Under the pieces are notes generated by a model. The model saw nothing but the letters and a program-made list of their open reading frames with translations. It made no database searches and was not told where the DNA came from. Positions 1-6,110 of a stretch of 6,553 bases of DNA are shown here, one piece after another; position 1 is the first letter of the stretch; every line of letters begins with the position of its first letter. This stretch comes from Acidobacteriota bacterium. Lineage in GTDB: Bacteria > Acidobacteriota > Blastocatellia > Pyrinomonadales > Pyrinomonadaceae. Both the position numbers and the translations under genes were made by a program. The DNA lies in the NCBI GenBank assembly GCA_003222855.1, contig QHXH01000032.1:1-6553 (forward strand), given 5' to 3'.

Positions 1-103
1 CACGTGCGGCCATCTTTTCAAAAGAGCGGCCTATGATGCGCAGAACCATTGGTTTACGTCAAGCCTGTGCCCTGATCAGGTGGCTGGTGTCGCTTTGGTC
101 TTA

Positions 104-260
104 CATTCACACCGCGGCTTTAGCCCGGTGATCGGCAAACCTTATGCAACCCGAGCAGCCGTTTCAACGGCTTTCACTCGAACCAGGAAGAAAACCGTTC
201 AAACGGTTCTCCATATCTGGAACCACTGTTAACCACCGGGCTGAAGCCACGGTGTGAATG
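104..260. repeat. REPIN-like inverted repeat element
   Basis: Two 27-bp arms (104-130 and 234-260) are inverted copies of each other with two mismatches, both allowing G-U pairing on one strand or the other. The arms read CATTCACACCG at the outer ends and CCCGGTG/CACCGGG at the inner ends. Between them sit two short perfect hairpins with a shared core: GCCGTT-TC-AACGGC (158-171) and AACCGTT-CA-AACGGTT (193-208). There is no open reading frame of note inside. The layout fits a non-autonomous REP/REPIN-type element of the kind often dispersed in bacterial intergenic DNA. The dispersed nature is inferred, since only one copy of this family is in the window. Confidence 0.7.
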
Positions 261-309
261 AGACACACCGAAAACCAAAATGCACCACTACAGACTGCTC
301 AGGTTGCCG

Positions 310-342
310 AAAAAAGAACCGGCCAGGTCAGACAGCCGGTTC
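310..342 (-). terminator. Rho-independent terminator of the sigma/anti-sigma operon
   Basis: A perfect 8-bp stem GAACCGGC/GCCGGTTC (316-323 with 335-342) encloses an 11-nt loop. On the minus strand it is followed directly by six T (310-315). It starts 27 nt past the stop codon of the LTxxQ gene and is oriented to end the minus-strand operon. Confidence 0.8.
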
Positions 343-369
343 ACTGGAATTACTGCTTGGGGTGATGGA

Positions 370-945
370 CTAAGGCTTTTGCTTTTGTTGTTGCCGAAGC
401 GCCTTGTGCTGAGCCGGGCTCATTGAGGGGGCATTTGCGCCGCGCTTCAATTGTTGACGCTGGCCCAATCCGGCCGGTGCTTGCTGTTGACGCTTCAACG
501 CCTGATTGCGTTCGTGGATCTCTCTTAGTTTGACGCGCTGTTCCGGAGTCAGGATCTGAAGCATGCGAGCTTGCCTTAGCGCCTGGAGTTGAATCATCGT
601 TGACCGGGCATCCGCCAACTCCTTGGCGCGTTGCTTGATCACTTCTTCATTCGGGTTTGGAGATTCCATTGCGTCCGCCAGGGCGCGCCGGGCCTGGAAC
701 AGTTTTTGATTGCCGGCAATCTCCTGCTCTCTGAGTTCCATATTCATAGCCCGCCACTTCTGTATCTGCTCAGGCGTAAGGTTCAATTCTGCCTGTAGAT
801 TTGGAGCTTGAGTTGTCTGAGTCGCGGCGCTGTTCGGCGCCGGCATTTGTTGCGCAGTCGTCTGCGCTTGCGTTGAGGCAAACGCACAGACGAGCAGGAA
901 AGCTACTGCGAACAGAATAAATGGGGCGTTGATTTTGTCTTTCAT
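370..945 (-). CDS. Exported LTxxQ-motif (Spy/CpxP-like) periplasmic protein
   Basis: A 191-residue exported protein. Residues 1-27 form a signal peptide: a basic start, a hydrophobic run FILFAVAFLLVC, and a likely cleavage after TQA at position 27. Cys20 is not in a good lipobox, so a lipoprotein is unlikely. The mature part is helical and rich in Gln, Arg and Ala. It carries two LTPEQ motifs (residues 56-60 and 132-136), the hallmark of the LTxxQ family that includes Spy, CpxP and ZraP. Family members are periplasmic chaperones or stress/metal sensors. The C-terminal tail (about 150-191) is basic, Gln-rich and probably disordered. The start is supported by AAGGA (956-960), 10 nt upstream. 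It is the last gene of the operon, 27 nt after the anti-sigma stop and just before the terminator. That position suggests a sensor or effector for the sigma circuit; the stimulus cannot be read from the sequence. Confidence 0.8.
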   Translation of the reverse strand: MKDKINAPFILFAVAFLLVCAFASTQAQTTAQQMPAPNSAATQTTQAPNLQAELNLTPEQIQKWRAMNMELREQEIAGNQKLFQARRALADAMESPNPNEEVIKQRAKELADARSTMIQLQALRQARMLQILTPEQRVKLREIHERNQALKRQQQAPAGLGQRQQLKRGANAPSMSPAQHKALRQQQKQKP

Positions 946-972
946 GATTGCACTGTCCTTAACGTAGCGTCA

Positions 973-1695
973 TTAATTCGGATGCTCTTGCTCCGGAAAC
1001 GCTAAAAGTTCTTCTTCATCTACTGACGGAGTTAACCGCAGATCCGCCGCCAACTGGTCACGCTCCTGGCGCGACAATCTCTGCGGACGCGGGTTCTTTG
1101 GTTGCTGGTTGGCCGCCAACCGAAGATGATTTGTAACAGGCTTCGATTTTTCTTTCGTAGCGACGATTGACGTTGATGCATCCTGTTTGTTGGTTAGCTC
1201 AGCCACTTTCTTGTCTACAGCGTTCTTAACTTCGACCTCGAGCTCTTGCCGAGAGTAGAGTCTTTCATCTTTGACGTTATTCGCGATGCCATCTGGCCGG
1301 CGCGCCAGGCGCGAAACCATCATGATCCCGAGCACGCACAGCAGCAGGGCGGCAAAGGCTGTCGCGCCTCGCAACCAAAGGGGCGAGACGGTAAAGAATT
1401 CCCGCAAAGCTGCCAGCGCTGAGAGTTTCCGCTCATGCCGAATGGACTGTGGGGAACCAATCGCCGCCTCGGCTGGAATCGCTGCCGGATTGAATGATGC
1501 GCCCAGCGCTTCATTACGCCAAACCTCGATCGAATCGTGCACCTGATTGAAAACGGTGAACTCACTACGGCATGAATCGCACTGTCGCAGGTGATTACGA
1601 AAATCGAGCGCGTCAGCTTTGTTAGCTTCGCCGTAAAGATAAGTGACCAGGTCTTCGGCTCGATGACAAACTGGTCGTTCGTTCATGTCTCTCAT
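973..1695 (-). CDS. Membrane-anchored zinc-finger anti-sigma factor
   Basis: A 240-residue single-pass membrane protein. The N-terminal cytosolic part has the zinc anti-sigma (ZAS, zf-HC2) pattern: Cys10, then 24 residues, then His35-x3-Cys39-x2-Cys42. This domain family binds and holds an ECF sigma factor. One hydrophobic segment lies at about residues 107-129 (LWLRGATAFAALLLCVLGIM), followed by RLARR on what would be the cytosolic-type basic flank, so the topology is not fully clear. The C-terminal part (130-240) is charged, with a possible short coiled coil at 143-170, and would be the sensing portion. The gene starts 5 nt after the sigma stop codon, and its Shine-Dalgarno lies inside the end of the sigma gene, which points to translational coupling. 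A second Met at residue 4 is a possible alternative start, but the first has the better-spaced ribosome site. Confidence 0.85.
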   Translation of the reverse strand: MRDMNERPVCHRAEDLVTYLYGEANKADALDFRNHLRQCDSCRSEFTVFNQVHDSIEVWRNEALGASFNPAAIPAEAAIGSPQSIRHERKLSALAALREFFTVSPLWLRGATAFAALLLCVLGIMMVSRLARRPDGIANNVKDERLYSRQELEVEVKNAVDKKVAELTNKQDASTSIVATKEKSKPVTNHLRLAANQQPKNPRPQRLSRQERDQLAADLRLTPSVDEEELLAFPEQEHPN

Positions 1696-1700
1696 AATAA

Positions 1701-2297
1701 CTACCTTCTCTCGATCGCGGCCGTTCCGGCGTCGCCGAATTTTTGCAGACGCATCTGTAACTGCCGCAGCGCTGTGTACAGGCGGCTCTTGACTGTGCTC
1801 AACGGAAGCTCCAGTACGTCAGCGATTTGTTGAAACGTCAACTCTTCAAATTCTTTCATCACGACTACCTGGCGCAAGTCCGGGGGCAACGAGCAAACTG
1901 CCCGGCGCACGGCCTGGCTGCGCTCTATGGTCTCCGCGGTTCGTGCGGGCGATGCATCCAGCGGCAAAGCGAAGACGGCGGCATTCTTTTCCGCTTCATC
2001 TTCCAGCGCCGTTTCGCCGCGAACCTTAGCTCGTCGCTGTCGGGTGATGCATTGGTTAATCGCAATGCGATGCAGCCAGGAAGAAACTTTTGCCTCTCCG
2101 CGAAAGCCACGCAGGCTTCTGAACGCGGCGAGAAAGGTTTCCTGTGTTGCATCGCGCGCATCTTCTTCGCGACCGAGCATCCCGAACGCCAGGGCAAAAA
2201 TACGACGTTCCCAGAGGCGCACAATTTCACCAAAGGCCTCCGGGTCACCAGAAAGCGCGCGCTCTACCATTTGCTCGTCGTTCGTAACCGTTTCCAT
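1701..2297 (-). CDS. ECF (sigma-70 family, RpoE-like) RNA polymerase sigma factor
   Basis: With the start chosen here the protein has 198 residues, normal for an ECF sigma factor with only regions 2 and 4. Region 2 (about 20-83) binds core polymerase and the -10 element and includes DATQETFLAAF (49-59) and WLHRIAINQC. Region 4 (about 129-186) has LPPDLRQV followed by the helix-turn-helix TFQQIADVLELPLSTVKSRL (154-173), which reads the -35 element. The frame stays open further upstream, with an ATG at 2327 and a TTG at 2360. None of the three starts has a clear Shine-Dalgarno. The 2297 start was chosen because METVTNDEQMVERALSGD matches the usual ECF N-terminus and because a candidate promoter overlaps the upstream extension. 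It heads the operon with its likely cognate anti-sigma factor; the exact ECF subgroup cannot be assigned by eye. Confidence 0.88.
   Translation of the reverse strand: METVTNDEQMVERALSGDPEAFGEIVRLWERRIFALAFGMLGREEDARDATQETFLAAFRSLRGFRGEAKVSSWLHRIAINQCITRQRRAKVRGETALEDEAEKNAAVFALPLDASPARTAETIERSQAVRRAVCSLPPDLRQVVVMKEFEELTFQQIADVLELPLSTVKSRLYTALRQLQMRLQKFGDAGTAAIERR
1704..1709 (-). promoter_or_regulatory. Ribosome binding site of the anti-sigma gene, inside the sigma gene
   Basis: AGAAGG on the minus strand sits directly before the sigma stop codon TAG (1701-1703) and 8 nt before the anti-sigma ATG at 1693-1695. Ribosomes finishing the sigma factor would reach this site, keeping sigma and anti-sigma output linked. 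It favours the first of the two possible ATG starts. Confidence 0.6.
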
Positions 2298-2363
2298 CTG
2301 GCTCGTGCTCGCGTCCGGCCGCGGCATCCAAATGTTCTGCGCAACCCGCTGCGCAGTCAACTC

Positions 2364-2395
2364 TTTAGACGCGCTCCGCTATTTCGGAGTTTGCA
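2364..2395 (-). promoter_or_regulatory. Possible ECF-type autoregulatory promoter of the sigma operon
   Basis: On the minus strand TGCAAACT (2388-2395) is followed after 16 nt by CGTCTAAA (2364-2371). This resembles ECF promoters, which commonly have an AAC-containing -35 and a CGTC-type -10. Transcription would begin near 2357, so the sigma protein would start at the ATG at 2327 or 2297. Autoregulation is usual for ECF operons, but this match is weak evidence alone. Confidence 0.3.
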
Positions 2396-2506
2396 AAAGA
2401 TGCCGATTCGCAATGGCGCTGTGAAGAGACTGCGAACCACACGGGGCAATGTGAGTGTATATCAGCAGACTGATTGTTTTGTGAGCGCCTTAAGCTCCGC
2501 TATTTC
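2373..2506. repeat. Pair of 13-bp direct repeats in the divergent promoter region
   Basis: GCTCCGCTATTTC occurs at 2373-2385 and again at 2494-2506, in the same orientation, 121 bp apart. Read on the minus strand each copy is preceded by AACT, 2 nt away in one and 3 nt in the other, and followed by a TAA-containing stretch. The copy at 2373 forms most of the spacer of the candidate ECF promoter. It could be an operator or a duplicated promoter. Confidence 0.5.
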
Positions 2507-2531
2507 ACCAGTTAAATTTTGATGAAACTTA

Positions 2532-2561
2532 TTGACACTCAGCGCGCTAACCAACTAATCT
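2532..2561 (+). promoter_or_regulatory. Possible sigma-70 promoter of the HD-GYP gene
   Basis: A consensus -35 TTGACA (2532-2537) is followed after 18 nt by TAATCT (2556-2561), which keeps the most conserved -10 positions (TAxxxT). Transcription would begin near 2568, giving a leader of about 65 nt to the ATG at 2633. The position argues against the longer reading that starts at 2519 or 2522. Confidence 0.4.
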
Positions 2562-2632
2562 TGGTGAAGCACCGACTGGCTGGCATCGGTGTGTGTCATC
2601 GACGCCTTCTCGCACTTCGCCTTCCGATTAAA

Positions 2633-4462
2633 ATGTTCGAACGACTGGCTCGAATTCGGCTGCTGTATGTTGTGCTCGCAGTGTTACTGCTGGTGGGTCT
2701 GCTTCCTTTGAGCGTCGCCGGCATCCTGCTTTCGCGGCGCACCGCTGAAGAGTTGCGCGCCATTGAAGGCCGTTATCAAGCTCAGCTCGTTCGCGACAAG
2801 GCTCGGCAGATCGAATTGTATGGGCAGCGCTATCGCGAGGTCGTGATCGGCCTGGCGAGAGCATTTGAGATAGCCGGTGGCAACCGTCTTCCGGCTGACT
2901 CGGGTTACGACGCGCGCCTGCAAAAAAGCCTTCAGGACGATCCGAATTTAATTGCGTTGGCGATTTGTCCGGTTAGGGGTGAGATTCATCGCGCTTTCCA
3001 GGTTGACTTGATCAAACGTGAAGAGGTCGATCAGCGCATCAGCGAAGTACTCGCGCACATGAGTGGCCGCGGCGTGGTCATCGGACGTCCGCAAGTGATT
3101 CGATCCGGACAGGAGATGGGTTTGACGATCGCCGCTCCCGTAATGAGCGGTGAAGAGATCACCGCCGCGGTTATCGCTATCGTCTCGTTTCAGGAGGTCT
3201 TTAAAGCAGTTCAGCAGACGTCATCGAAAGGCGCTCGCGAATTAATGGATGCTGGATTGCCGGTAGTATTCGTGGTCGATCAAAACGGAAGGGCGGTGGC
3301 CCACCCCGACGCAGCGGTCGCTTTTTCTGAGCGGCCGATGACCGATCTAAAAGTCGTGCAGGATTGGCTCGAGACCGGGGCGCAGGTCCAATCTGCTTTG
3401 GAACCCTTCTCGCTCGAGCGGGATGGCCGAGTCACGCCCATGCTCGGCTCGTATGCGACGGTCGAACTCAACAAGAATTCATTGCTCGGAGTGATCGCGA
3501 TTCAGGACGAAGCGGCGGCGCTCGCATCTGTCGGTGACATGCGCAGGCAGACCTTGTTCATCAGCATGTTGGCGGCGGTGCTGGCGCTGGTGTTTGGATT
3601 CTATTTTGCCGACAAGTTAACCCGGCCGGTACGCGAACTCGCCGCGGGCGCGCAGCGCATAGCTGCCGGCGATTTTTCTCAACGGGTAAAAGTATTGGGG
3701 CGAACGGAATTGGGCGAACTGGGCGCTTCGTTCAATCAGATGACGGATCAGGTTGAGCGGTTCGTCGGCGATCTTCAGCGCTCTGCTGAAGAAAACCATG
3801 AGCTGTTCCTGGGCACTGTGAAAGCTCTGGCGGCAGCAATCGATGGCAAGGATCCTTATACACGCGGGCATTCAGAACGTGTCTCTCGTTTCTCAGTCGC
3901 GACGGCGCAGGCCCTGGCTCTACCGGAAGGTGAAATTGAAAAAATTCGCATCAGTGCTTTGCTACACGACATCGGCAAGATCGGAATCGACGATCGCGTG
4001 TTGAAGAAACCATCGGCGCTGACTGATGAAGAGTTCGAGATCATGAAGTCTCACCCGCAAAAGGGATTTAAGATCATGTCCCAGATTCCCGCGATGCGAG
4101 ATTTTTTGCCGGGCATGTACATGCATCACGAAATGATTAACGGCGAAGGCTATCCGCAGGGTTTGCAGGGCAACCAGATTCCCATGCAGGCGCGTGTCGT
4201 TTCCGTTGCCGATACCTTCGACGCGATGACGACTGAGCGGCCTTATCAACGCGCGATGGACCTCGAGGCCGCATTAACACGTCTCAAGAGTTTTGTCGGC
4301 ACGCGCTATGATGCGCGCGTGGTGGCTGCGTTCATTGCGGCGTGTGAAGCCGGCAGGATTCGGCCGGGTGTCACGCGCGTCAATCGCAAGCAAAGCACGG
4401 CGCGCAACATGCAACCGATTTCCTTGCCGCCTACGCCCGATTCCGTTCTCGCAGTCAGTTAA
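2633..4462 (+). CDS. Membrane-bound Cache-like/HAMP/HD-GYP phosphodiesterase
   Basis: A 609-residue membrane signalling protein. Transmembrane helix 1 (10-34) is followed by a periplasmic sensor (about 35-306) with a Cache-like signature VVDQNGRAVAHPD (214-226), then helix 2 (308-326), a HAMP linker (327-382, with TRPVRELAAGAQRIAAGDF), and a C-terminal HD-GYP domain (about 390-582). HD-GYP proteins usually hydrolyse cyclic-di-GMP at a metal centre. Visible active-site residues are His413, His445-Asp446, Lys449, His474, His498-His499-Glu500, Gly-Tyr-Pro at 506-508 and Asp527. The usual Asp of HHExxDGxGYP is Asn503 here (HHEMINGEGYP). The last 35 residues look disordered. The frame is open back to 2519, but that extension is not domain-like and contains a promoter candidate, so the start at MFERLARIRLLY, just before helix 1, is preferred. 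No clear Shine-Dalgarno is seen at either start. The sensed ligand is unknown. Confidence 0.88.
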   Translation: MFERLARIRLLYVVLAVLLLVGLLPLSVAGILLSRRTAEELRAIEGRYQAQLVRDKARQIELYGQRYREVVIGLARAFEIAGGNRLPADSGYDARLQKSLQDDPNLIALAICPVRGEIHRAFQVDLIKREEVDQRISEVLAHMSGRGVVIGRPQVIRSGQEMGLTIAAPVMSGEEITAAVIAIVSFQEVFKAVQQTSSKGARELMDAGLPVVFVVDQNGRAVAHPDAAVAFSERPMTDLKVVQDWLETGAQVQSALEPFSLERDGRVTPMLGSYATVELNKNSLLGVIAIQDEAAALASVGDMRRQTLFISMLAAVLALVFGFYFADKLTRPVRELAAGAQRIAAGDFSQRVKVLGRTELGELGASFNQMTDQVERFVGDLQRSAEENHELFLGTVKALAAAIDGKDPYTRGHSERVSRFSVATAQALALPEGEIEKIRISALLHDIGKIGIDDRVLKKPSALTDEEFEIMKSHPQKGFKIMSQIPAMRDFLPGMYMHHEMINGEGYPQGLQGNQIPMQARVVSVADTFDAMTTERPYQRAMDLEAALTRLKSFVGTRYDARVVAAFIAACEAGRIRPGVTRVNRKQSTARNMQPISLPPTPDSVLAVS

Positions 4463-4464
4463 GG

Positions 4465-4560
4465 TGTCAGAAGCCCGACCGTTAGGGAGGGCAACGATTA
4501 GATCAGACTCAATTTGGGTGAAATGTAACTGCGCCCTTGCTTACGCGCGGGCTTCTGACA
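4465..4560. repeat. Palindromic repeat element, copy 1
   Basis: A 96-bp element bounded by perfect 13-bp inverted ends TGTCAGAAGCCCG (4465-4477) and its complement (4548-4560). An inner AGGGC/GCCCT pairing (4488-4492 with 4533-4537) extends the stem. It shares with copy 2 the left 16 nt, GAGGGCAAC (4487-4495) and an identical 28-nt right end (4533-4560). It begins two bases after the HD-GYP stop codon, so the transcript of that gene would end in or run through a long hairpin. It has no coding content. Confidence 0.8.
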
Positions 4561-4574
4561 GGCGCCGATCGTTT

Positions 4575-4604
4575 TTGTGGCGGTGCGCCGCTTCTGCTTA
4601 TAAT
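4575..4604 (+). promoter_or_regulatory. Likely sigma-70 promoter of ftsY, between the two repeat copies
   Basis: A perfect -10 hexamer TATAAT (4599-4604) lies 18 nt after TTGTGG (4575-4580), a partial -35 match with three of six bases. Transcription would start near 4611, leaving a leader of about 134 nt that consists mostly of repeat copy 2. Confidence 0.5.
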
Positions 4605-4620
4605 CGATCTCAGTCTTAAA

Positions 4621-4732
4621 GTGTCAGAAGCCCGACCAACCGGGGTCCCAGCGCGAGCATCTCGCGTGGGGTGGTCGATAGAGAGGGCAACTTGACTGAA
4701 CGTGCCCTTGCTTACGCGCGGGCTTCTGACAC
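4621..4732. repeat. Palindromic repeat element, copy 2 (with an extra inner hairpin)
   Basis: A 112-bp relative of copy 1 in the same orientation, with 14-bp perfect inverted ends (4621-4634 and 4719-4732). It shares GAGGGCAAC (4683-4691) and the identical 28-nt right block (4704-4731) with copy 1. It differs by an extra stretch near 4635-4680 that forms its own hairpin: CGCGAG-CAT-CTCGCG (4652-4666), enclosed by CCCA/TGGG and CGACCA/TGGTCG pairs. It ends 12 nt before the ftsY ATG, so it would fold in the ftsY leader. Confidence 0.8.
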
Positions 4733-4744
4733 ACCGAACGCACA

Positions 4745-5911
4745 ATGGCTTTCTGGCGGAGAAAAAAGGATGAGTTTGTCTCGCTCGGTTTGAATCGAGC
4801 CGCGGAAGATCGCGTAGACGAGAGCAGGAGTTCTGACAAGACTCAGCGACCACCAACTGTGGCCGCGCCCGAACCTGTTGCTCCTCCGTCTCAGGATTCA
4901 GATTCGACGCCGTGGCAGACCTCAGTCCTCGGCCTCGATCTTTCCATCGAGCAATTGCAAGCTCGCGAAGCGGCGCTGGAACAGGAATTCTCGGCGCGCT
5001 TTCGCCGCGCGGTCGCGGCGACGCGCGAATCGCTTTCAGAAAGGATCGACACTGTCTTTGCCGGCGCGAAACAGATCGATGCCGCGCTGCTTGATGAACT
5101 GGAAGAAGCACTGATTGCGGCAGACATCGGCGTGCCGACGACGATGCACGTGCTTGAGACCGTGCGTCGCGGCATTAGCCGGAAAGAGATCGACGACATT
5201 GAGAAACTAAAGCATGCGATCAAGTCGGAATTGCTTTCCATTCTGCAAGCCTCAGAAAAGCAAGGGGTCGCCTCAGAGAGCAGCGTTCCGGAAAACATCG
5301 CGCCGTACGTCATGATGATTGTCGGCGTGAACGGCGTAGGAAAAACCACGACGATTGGAAAACTTGCGCAGCGGATTAAAGCTGAAGGCAACGACGTTTT
5401 GATTTGCGCGGCGGATACTTTTCGAGCGGCGGCAAGCGATCAACTCGCAATTTGGGCTGAACGAACAGGCGTGCCCTTGATTCAGCAGAAACAGGGCACT
5501 GATCCGGCGGCGGTGCTGTTTGATTCGATGAGAGCTGCGAAGGCCCGCGGCTCGGACGTGCTGATTGTTGATACGGCGGGACGGCTGCACAACAAATCGA
5601 ATTTGATGGCTGAGCTCGAAAAGATGAAGCGCGTCGCCGGGCGTGAAATCGAAGGCGCGCCACACGAGACGCTTCTGGTCGTCGATGCAATTACCGGGCA
5701 GAACGGCTTGGAACAGGCGCGTCAGTTTCTGAAGATCGCGGGCGTCACCGGCATCGTGTTAACGAAACTCGATGGCACAGCCAAGGGCGGGATTGCCGTC
5801 GCCATCGCGAAAGAGCTTGGCCTGCCGATTCGCTATGCCGGCATCGGTGAGCGGGTTGATGATCTGGTTGTGTTTGACCCAGAGCAATACGTGAACAGTC
5901 TTTTTAATTGA
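4745..5911 (+). CDS. ftsY: Signal recognition particle receptor FtsY
   Basis: A 388-residue SRP GTPase that docks ribosome-SRP complexes at the membrane so that inner-membrane proteins enter the Sec translocon. The start MAFWRRKK is a typical basic/aromatic FtsY beginning. It is followed by a short acidic, Pro-rich linker (about 9-62), far shorter than the E. coli A domain. The four-helix N domain spans about 68-175. The G domain has the P-loop GVNGVGKTT (194-202), the DTFRAAA motif (224-230), DTAGR (276-280), TKLD (340-343) with GTAKGG, and the closing GIGERVDDLVVFDP (366-379). FtsY is told apart from Ffh by ending right after this motif, with no M domain. All GTPase motifs are intact. No Shine-Dalgarno is visible: the space upstream is occupied by the end of repeat copy 2. 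Confidence 0.96.
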   Translation: MAFWRRKKDEFVSLGLNRAAEDRVDESRSSDKTQRPPTVAAPEPVAPPSQDSDSTPWQTSVLGLDLSIEQLQAREAALEQEFSARFRRAVAATRESLSERIDTVFAGAKQIDAALLDELEEALIAADIGVPTTMHVLETVRRGISRKEIDDIEKLKHAIKSELLSILQASEKQGVASESSVPENIAPYVMMIVGVNGVGKTTTIGKLAQRIKAEGNDVLICAADTFRAAASDQLAIWAERTGVPLIQQKQGTDPAAVLFDSMRAAKARGSDVLIVDTAGRLHNKSNLMAELEKMKRVAGREIEGAPHETLLVVDAITGQNGLEQARQFLKIAGVTGIVLTKLDGTAKGGIAVAIAKELGLPIRYAGIGERVDDLVVFDPEQYVNSLFN

Positions 5912-5936
5912 GCACGACGGGCGACATGTGGTCTTA

Positions 5937-6070
5937 GTGCCGGAGGCACAGGATGTCTATAGCTCAGAGCGTCCCTCTCTCTTTCTTCTTCGTGCCTACA
6001 TCGCGCTCCCAGAGAGCCCGTTAACGTTTTTGGATGCGCAATGCTATAAACATTTCGCCGCTCTGCGGCG
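5937..6070. repeat. Inverted pair of hairpin-plus-GCTATARACAT units
   Basis: The left unit is a hairpin GTGCC-GGA-GGCAC (5937-5949), then 3 nt, then ATGTCTATAGC (5953-5963). The right unit is the mirror image: GCTATAAACAT (6043-6053), then 2 nt, then a hairpin CGCCGC-TCT-GCGGCG (6056-6070). The 11-nt boxes match in inverted orientation at 10 of 11 bases, while the hairpins differ in sequence but keep their shape. The 79 nt between the boxes include a 20-nt all-pyrimidine run (5972-5991). This is a REPIN-like arrangement and accounts for most of the 199-nt gap between ftsY and ribD. Confidence 0.65.
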
Positions 6071-6110
6071 CGACAAAAGCGTGAAACAGCTCACTGATTT
6101 GGACACTGAG

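Noticed and set aside
33..131. Small plus-strand reading frame of 32 codons
   Set aside because: It ends inside the left arm of the REPIN-like element, has no ribosome site and no recognisable features.
2298..2360. N-terminal extension of the ECF sigma factor (ATG at 2327 or TTG at 2360)
   Set aside because: The extension is not typical of ECF proteins and the TTG falls about at the inferred transcription start. The ATG at 2327 cannot be excluded.
1827..2522. Long plus-strand frame antisense to the sigma gene
   Set aside because: It is a shadow of the sigma gene: basic, Cys/Arg-rich translation with no family resemblance, while the opposite strand encodes a clear ECF sigma factor.
2519..2632. 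N-terminal extension of the HD-GYP protein (TTG at 2519 or ATG at 2522)
   Set aside because: It is not domain-like, lacks a Shine-Dalgarno and overlaps a consensus TTGACA promoter element; the ATG at 2633 sits right before the first membrane helix.
4561..4589. GGCGC/GCGCC hairpin with a T-run in its loop after repeat copy 1
   Set aside because: Only 5 bp of stem with a 19-nt loop, and the T-run is in the loop rather than after the stem, so it does not fit an intrinsic terminator.
4509..5111. 200-codon minus-strand frame over the repeat region and the start of ftsY
   Set aside because: It reads through both repeat copies and antisense to ftsY, with repeated RSPRVSKG segments coming from the repeat ends; no sign of a real protein.
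5907..6110. Open frame continuing upstream from ribD toward ftsY
   Set aside because: It passes through the inverted repeat pair and has no in-frame ATG; RibD homology begins only around 6099-6111.
5912..6110. Possible FMN riboswitch before ribD
   Set aside because: No conserved RFN-element segments are seen; the gap is accounted for by the mirror-image hairpin units and a pyrimidine run.
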